From an uncultured Pseudomonadota bacterium (GTDB lineage: Bacteria; Pseudomonadota; Gammaproteobacteria; Methylococcales; Methylomonadaceae): a stretch of 5,002 bases of DNA. Location of the stretch: positions 1 through 5,002 of the forward strand of contig CAIZCB010000219.1 of the NCBI GenBank assembly GCA_903931355.1, given 5' to 3'. The position numbers and the translations under genes were made by a program. Shown here piece by piece: positions 4,820 to 5,002 of the stretch. Numbering within the stretch: position 1 is the stretch's first letter; each line of letters starts with the position of its first letter. Below the pieces are notes generated by a model, which did no database searches, was not told where the DNA came from, and was given only the letters and a program-made list of their open reading frames with translations.

Positions 4820-5002
4820 TTGAAGGTTGAATTAGTTTAAATAGTTAATTGGTATGGTTTGTTGAAATCATGGTTACGAGTTGTATTAACAAGCTGCCGT
4901 CTCAACATGTGGCGTAGTATCCAGAAATTTGGCGGGGCTGTAATGGGAAGGTTATGGGAGATTTTTTTTAGGGAATAGTTTGAGCGTTGGCTGAACGGAG
5001 CC
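4820..5002. other. Gene-free leader region upstream of the Gly-rich gene
   Basis: No coding frame, RNA gene or clear terminator is recognised here on either strand. On the minus strand there are AT-rich hexamers near 4830-4860 that could serve as a -10, but none has a convincing -35 at the right distance. A run of eight T on the plus strand (about 4964-4971) has no stable hairpin before it. The promoter of the Gly-rich gene presumably lies here. Confidence 0.4.

Noticed and set aside
4941..4975. Plus-strand terminator at the T8 run
   Set aside because: No stable GC-rich hairpin precedes the T tract on the plus strand, and no plus-strand gene ends here.

Overview
The window looks like a piece of gammaproteobacterial chromosome, possibly from an environmental or methanotroph-like lineage. 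That is an inference from protein style and moderate-to-low GC only; no marker gene is present. Every supported gene lies on the minus strand, so transcription runs from high to low coordinates.

Reading in that direction:
(1) 5002-4564: a strong Shine-Dalgarno followed by a small Gly/Ala-rich hydrophobic protein whose frame breaks at a run of seven G.
(2) 4563-3649: an AT-rich spacer with a possible 45-aa ORF, then a type II toxin-antitoxin pair. This is a ribbon-helix-helix-type antitoxin overlapping a DUF3368/PIN-domain toxin that is broken by two frameshifts.
(3) 3613-1937: an intact 558-aa protein with a Nudix hydrolase-like core whose Nudix box is split by about 24 extra residues, with unassigned N- and C-terminal regions.
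(4) 1942-1205: a BrnT/BrnA toxin-antitoxin cassette bounded by two exact 33-bp direct repeats. BrnA is intact; brnT carries a frameshift just before its conserved C-terminal motif.
(5) 1213-1: an OmpR-family response regulator overlapping by 8 nt the start of a TctE/QseC-like sensor histidine kinase, which runs off the window.

The most telling observation is the 33-bp repeat. One copy holds the stop of the Nudix gene followed by what would be the ribosome-binding region and first three codons of a response regulator. The other copy holds the same signals at the real response-regulator start. The simplest reading is that the Nudix gene once lay 18 nt upstream of the response regulator in one operon (Nudix - regulator - kinase), and that the brnTA cassette entered this junction while leaving both flanking genes whole. 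The brnT promoter, whose -10 lies in a 22-bp palindrome likely bound by BrnA, now sits upstream of the two-component genes.

A second theme is selective decay. Both toxins and the small hydrophobic gene are frameshifted (four indels in about 1 kb), while both antitoxins and about 2.9 kb of regulator, kinase and Nudix coding sequence are intact. This fits loss of toxins under relaxed selection, although read errors cannot be excluded from the sequence alone, especially at the G7 tract.
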